Shown: positions 59,701 through 64,000 of the stretch, piece by piece
Position numbering within the stretch: position 1 is the first letter of the stretch
How the letters are laid out: every line of letters starts with the position of its first letter
Assembly: GCA_964017145.1 (NCBI GenBank)
Contig: OZ024844.1
Span: 1,178,001-1,242,000, forward strand
Length of the DNA: 64,000 nt
Direction of reading: 5' to 3'
DNA from: Agrocybe praecox
Taxonomy: Eukaryota > Basidiomycota > Agaricomycetes > Agaricales > Agrocybaceae
Translations under genes and position numbers: made by a program
The notes under the pieces: generated by a model
Database searches by the model: none
Seen by the model: only the letters and a program-made list of their open reading frames with translations
Told to the model about the DNA's origin: nothing

Positions 59701-60384
59701 GCATCGCTTATCTACCGATTCAGTGGTGACATCGATGAAGCGGTGTCCATCATGCGACGCTCGATCGACATTGATAGAGATGAAGACAGAATTTCACATT
59801 CCTGGATTTTGTCTGACCTCCTCGCCGACGCTGGGGAGGAAGAAGAAGCTCTTGATGCTGCAAATGGGGTTGTACAAGAACAAGAAGAGCTCCTGGACGA
59901 TTCCCTACTAGTCCCTGACAAGGAAGTCTATGTACAGGCGCAGTACAGTCTCGCCCTACGTCTCTTCGCCAACAATGACCTTTTTCGGGCACGAGACCTG
60001 CTTCTCGAGGTCCGATCATTCTACCAACAATGCTCACAGACCAGAAATCTTTGGTTGATCAAGCTGGCTATAACCCTATTGGCATTGGGACACCTTGAGT
60101 GCGCATCAGGCCGACACGAAGAAGGCATCGCTGCAAAGACCGAGCTCACCGAGTTGCGAAAACGACTTCGACTCATATTTCCGCGTCTTGATGAATTCGT
60201 GGAGGTGGGATTGAACAGGGAATGCAACTTCGCTGCGTGGAAGAACCTTCTTAAAAAGATCAATCTTAAGTGTAGACACCAAGATGAAGGTGATATAATC
60301 GAAAGCGCAGTAATATCCCAGTTCGAAAATCTGGCAATTTCGTCGGATAAATTCTCTCCATCTGCAAACGTAGAATTTTTTTAG
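56788..60384 (+). CDS. HeLo-like (fungal STAND N-terminal) domain protein with long TPR array, no NTPase
   Basis: Exons 56788-56889, 56946-57088, 57139-57316, 57370-60384; about 1,145 residues. The ATG at 56788 gives MADPVSITLAAITLTTALKD, IIELAQKVNDSFNQ and SLASETLGIVQDLKRFYDDH, the N-terminal helical domain found at the front of fungal STAND proteins. IRNLRDGANKCRSDFM follows, then a mid-region FLGSTPVVLSHLPPHIKLAE. From about residue 270 on it is all TPR-like helix pairs (SVWLSNLEMYHESLAMLRFT, QALSYAQKAVSQYEKVLQ, SLIYRFSGDIDEAVSIMRRS) ending in GLNRECNFAAWKNLL. No Walker A GxxxxGK[ST] was seen, so the NACHT/NB-ARC motor is missing. Similar proteins are expanded in Agaricomycetes; roles in non-self recognition are suspected, not shown. 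Apparently intact. Confidence 0.82.
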
Positions 60385-60606
60385 ATGGGCCTGTGACACG
60401 CGCAGACTAGTTTTATTTCTCTTTCTATTCGTTCAAAGGCACTTGTTCCTTGTATACCAGTAGTCATAGTTTGATAATACATCTGATACTCAACATAATG
60501 CTAGTCTCTATCTATATTAAGTATATGAGCACTGGGCTTCTTTTTGCGCTAACAATCTCAGAGAGACGTTGGCTTCGAGAGTGCCGAGGTAATAAATCAA
60601 CGCGAC

Positions 60607-60849
60607 ATGGCTAAATTGACCAAGATGTCTCTGTCCAGGTCTATACTACGTCAACGACAAGATACACGGAAATTGGGAAGTAAACTAACCTTCAATGAAG
60701 ATGTTCAGCGCTTACACGAAGTCAAAGCGGACATTGCGACGTACCATCATCGAGATTATCAGAACCTACCCCCCGCAATCATTTACGCAAGCCAGAAAAT
60801 CTGCAAGGAAGGAGAGGTTGAAAAGTATAGTATAGCATGGAAGACGTAA
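60607..60849 (+). CDS. Possible small ORF of 80 residues
   Basis: Starts with ATG (MAKLTKMSLSRSILRQRQDT) and is Lys/Arg-rich in the first 40 residues. No family, splice or promoter evidence; it may be chance. Confidence 0.15.
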   Translation: MAKLTKMSLSRSILRQRQDTRKLGSKLTFNEDVQRLHEVKADIATYHHRDYQNLPPAIIYASQKICKEGEVEKYSIAWKT

Positions 60850-61059
60850 CGCACGTACCTGTGGGGACAAGTAATTTCCAACAACCAAACACTCATTATT
60901 TCGCACTTCAAAGGTAGAGAACCAATTCCGTCATCCTTCATTCAGCGTCCTCAATTGAATACTTTTTTCGCGCAACCCACTTCGAGCAACGTCCCATTTC
61001 ATCCAGACATCCCATGCTTACGAGTAAATGTGGGGTCTTCCCTCCCCACTCTCATGAGC

Positions 61060-61320
61060 AACCCACCACCGCTGGCGCCGTGCATGCCTGACCGAAGATC
61101 CAATATCTTGAAGTACGTTGAAAACACATACATTCGCCTTTTTTCTATTCAAGACTGCCGATCATTTTCCACTGTCGAAAGAACGTCGGCGCTCGTTCCC
61201 TATGCTCGCGAGACCCACTCGCCCAAAGCACACTTGGCTGGGTATGCATAACCCGCCACGATTTGGTGTGTAGGTTGATAAACACCGAGCTCGTTTGGTG
61301 TTTGTGTTCTTCAGACGGGG
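61060..61320 (+). repeat. Diverged direct repeat, copy 1
   Basis: Shares with copy 2, in order, CATTCGCCTTTTTTC / TATTCGCCTTTTCTC, GCTCGCGAGACCCACT, GCTGGGTATGCATA / GCTGGGTGTGCATA, TAGGTTG and TTCTTCAGAC. By eye roughly two thirds identical. Confidence 0.65.
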
Positions 61321-62757
61321 TGTGTCAAGGCAGGAACTGCTCAAACGCTAGTCTCCGCGCAGTTGATAGGGTAGTGGAGTGCTTCTACATGTCCGAGCAG
61401 CACTGTGACATGTTGTGTATGTGTATGTGTGATGGCAACGATGTGGGCAGGTATGTGCGACCTTCTTACTGAAGCTAAATACGTTAAGCTATGATCCAGG
61501 GACAGGATTGAAAATTCCAACTTACTGACGCACCACACAGCGTACTACATGCTCGAGTTCTCACCGACCATATCCTCTCGAATCCTTAAACCCAAGTATT
61601 GACTTTCCACGTTCTGTGATGGAGAGCTGAGCGACATGTTCAACTCGGTGGGGTGGATAGGTAAACTTGCCAAAATACAGCCCTTGATGCTCTCTTTTCC
61701 CGTTCCTGAATCTCCATTGCACCATATTGAACTACGAAGGCAGGATAAACTGGAGTGGTGACACCTAATCAGTGTATATATGCATTGAAAATGAATGTTT
61801 TTTTTTACGAGATATCGGGCCCAACCATTCGATGGCCAAGTGCAAGGGGCACCACACCCATTCGTCAAATGAGAAGGAGAAGGCGAGTCTGGAACAAAAT
61901 ACATGTGAATGGAATATCATATCAAGAAAGAAGAAATCACGTACAAGTCGAGAAGGCACGATTGTACGTTTCGAACACCTTCGAGATTCACTAGATCGAG
62001 GATGAGAGCAATTCGAGGTGTCCAATGGAGGGGCCAACATGGGGAGACCTCTCTGCGATTATGAGGATGCGTAAAGTCGGCGTTAATTGTTTCTCGCAAC
62101 GGAGACGAGAAGGATTGACTTGATCAGATACTCGAAATTCGAGATCAAGTATGGGGTTCTTTGGAGAAGCAGGAGCTGATAACCAGTAGCATTAACGATG
62201 CATAAAAAAGAGAGTTAATGCAGACATGGACTCACCAGCAGCTGTAGTTTTACATGACCTGCGATATTGCAAGCGACAGCTTGGCTGATCCTCTGCCAGC
62301 CATCATGCATCATGTGTTGATCCTCGAAAAAGCGGCGATCCTGGCACCATCCAAACGAGACAGTTTCTTTGAAAGGAACACCCTGGTTTGAGAAGAAAGG
62401 TCAGAGCGAACACGGAAAGACGGAATAACTCCGGAATGGATCGTTTCAACGCCGAACGGCCACGCGACTTTATTCAGTTTCTTCCGTTACGCGTCGCGGC
62501 GCTAACTGGCGCTAAGGATTAAGTTTCTTCTTCACTTCCACCTCCACTTCCGTTCACCAGCTTTGTCTTGATTTATATGCTCCAGTTGTCTTAACTGGGA
62601 GCTCCTTTCTGTGCGATCAGGCTACACTACCTGGAGTATCCGCGACTGGCAATGCTTTCTCCAGCCCCTCGCGATTTGTCACATTACACGAAAGGTTGTG
62701 GCATAGGTGGTGTATTATGGGTAAATGACTCGTCCTTGCTGCCCAAGTCCTGTGGAC

Positions 62758-63020
62758 AACACACCGCCACTAGCACTGTGGCCTCCTGAGCTGACTATAC
62801 ACCCCTTGAAATAACATCCTCAACGATCCATTGGAAAACGTATATATTCGCCTTTTCTCCGTCCAGACCCACTGGTCTTCGTCCATTGTCGATAGTACGT
62901 CAGGCCTTCAGGGTTCTTTCCTTTGCTCGCGAGACCCACTTGCCCGAGTACGCCCTGCTGGGTGTGCATATAGCCACCGCAATCTCGTATATAGGTTGGG
63001 ACTTCTTCAGACAAGAGCTC
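62758..63020 (+). repeat. Diverged direct repeat, copy 2
   Basis: Second copy about 1.7 kb downstream in the same orientation, ending about 350 bp before the FunK1-3 start. No coding potential is shared between copies. It could be a solo LTR, a MITE-like element or a duplicated promoter; no target-site duplications were identified. Confidence 0.65.
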
Positions 63021-63374
63021 GCTTCTATGTAGACGTTTCCTTCTTTTCTCTCGGGTGATCAAAATGAGAAAATGTGTGGAAAGAACAATAAGATTTACCA
63101 AAAGAGATGCGAAAACAAACAGGTACATACGAACTTGTGCATCTGCTTGAATAATAGTATATAGCAATAAATTTGGCACTGAGGTTCTGCCCAACATTAG
63201 GTGAACCACATCGTTCAAAGTAAGTACTACTAAGTAGTGATCAAATAGAGTGATATGCAGTCGGAACAAATTGGAGTTGAACAGCGCCGCATAGTTTAGT
63301 TGCGCGAAGTCAAAAAATTCAGAGTCAGACGCACACCACGTTTCCCGGAAAGCCCATGCCTTACTATCACTTAA

Positions 63375-64000
63375 ATGGATGCTACTATTCTTGCAGACCT
63401 CTGTATCAAAGACATGGAAAATGTAACACGCGTCTGCCCTATAGACACGTTCATGGAAGCTTTCCTCTCACCTAAGAATGCCCTTGACTATGCTTCCATT
63501 CTCGAAGAAGTTCGTGACGCTGGTTATTATGGGGAACTCGAAAGTGTCTCACATTCGCGTTGGAAAGGGTTTTCCACGGAGCCTCAGCCTGATGGTTCAA
63601 GCTCGAACACTATTCCGTTCCGTGATGCTTGCAATGCTATTCGCGGAATCTCAATAGCCAAAGCGCGTAAAAATATTGCTGTGCAGGGCGACCAAGTTTC
63701 CTATTTCGATGGCATGTGGCTGGACGAGAACTTGGGATCTCCAGATGAAAACAATGATGACAATATCACGACGCCGCGACCAGATATCTCTTTTCTGTTC
63801 GGTTCTCCAGAAGATTCCAACCGCTTAAAACACCTAGTCCAGGTATATGCACTTACTTTGTCTCATTTACATTTGGACTAAATCTGGATACCTTAGCTGG
63901 GGCCGTCCACGTCTAATGAGTTAGATGTGGATGATTCAAAACGAATGGAATCGTCTGCGGACGACAAGGAGGTTCAAGTACCAATTTATAATTTGTTCCC
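63375..64000 (+). CDS. FunK1 kinase-like gene, copy 3, 5' part
   Basis: Exon 1 is 63375-63842 (MDATILADLCIKDMENVTRV, then YFDGMWLDENLGSPDENN and PRPDISFLFGSPEDSNRLKH). Exon 2 is 63897-63977 and codes LGPSTSNELDVDD and MESSADDKEVQ. A donor follows at 63978 and the gene leaves the window before the kinase core. Both visible exons are open and align without gaps to FunK1-1. Unlike the other two copies it lies on the plus strand. Whether it is a working gene cannot be told from here. Confidence 0.75.

Larger units (their letters stand above)
60850..63374. other. Gene-poor stretch with a diverged direct repeat
   Basis: 2.5 kb with no supported gene. It contains two related blocks of about 260 bp and the 5' flank of FunK1-3. 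Short frames within it are inconsistent between the two repeat copies, which argues against coding. Confidence 0.5.

Noticed and set aside
61755..62040. Overlapping frames on both strands near 61.8 kb
   Set aside because: All short, mutually overlapping, with no conserved motif.
1..64000. tRNA, rRNA, CRISPR arrays, complete transposons
   Set aside because: No B-box-like GGTTCGANTCC with a matching A-box, no rRNA-like stretch, no regular spacer repeats, and no transposase or reverse transcriptase motifs were found by reading; a dedicated scan (tRNAscan, RepeatMasker) could still find weak cases.

Overview
The window is nuclear DNA of a filamentous basidiomycete, most likely an Agaricomycete (mushroom-forming) fungus. 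Evidence: short 45-80 nt GT-AG introns in almost every gene, tightly packed genes on both strands, and families typical of this class (FunK1 kinases, F-box proteins starting MNLD-DILWTIF, HeLo-like/TPR proteins, DPBB expansin-like proteins). Gene models were spliced by eye from splice signals and reading frame, so outer exon borders are less certain than the protein family calls.

Layout. 0-16 kb is a dense housekeeping block: PDX1 (pyruvate dehydrogenase protein X, running off the left edge), a divergent SCAP homologue (SCP1, sterol sensing), KNR4/SMI1, an MSC7-type aldehyde dehydrogenase, DCN1 (cullin neddylation) divergent from CIA2 (cytosolic Fe-S assembly), and a DUF7330-like protein. 16.6-19.1 kb is gene-poor. 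19-29.4 kb has RAD18, a decayed GH10 xylanase, a short CorA-like membrane protein, an F-box gene, an FMP25/RCC1 mitochondrial gene and a disordered protein of unknown role.

30.7-49.7 kb is an accessory region. Three secreted double-psi beta-barrel (DPBB, expansin-like) genes and one relic, all on the minus strand, are spread through it. Between DPBB-B and DPBB-C lie two near-identical FunK1 kinase copies carrying different premature stops, an intact F-box gene and a short FunK1 scrap. 47.5-55 kb returns to housekeeping genes: cyclin L, a PAP2 lipid phosphatase and glucosidase I (GLS1). 55.3-64 kb is accessory again: an F-box relic, a Cys-rich open frame of unknown identity, a complete 1,145-residue HeLo-like/TPR protein, a diverged direct repeat, and the start of a third FunK1 copy that leaves the right edge.

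No tRNA, rRNA, CRISPR array or complete transposon was recognised. The most interesting material is the DPBB cluster (conserved C-terminal tail after unrelated low-complexity linkers, reciprocal intron differences), a 5-nt microexon in MSC7, the differently broken FunK1 copies, and a STAND-type N-terminal domain joined to TPRs with no visible NTPase.
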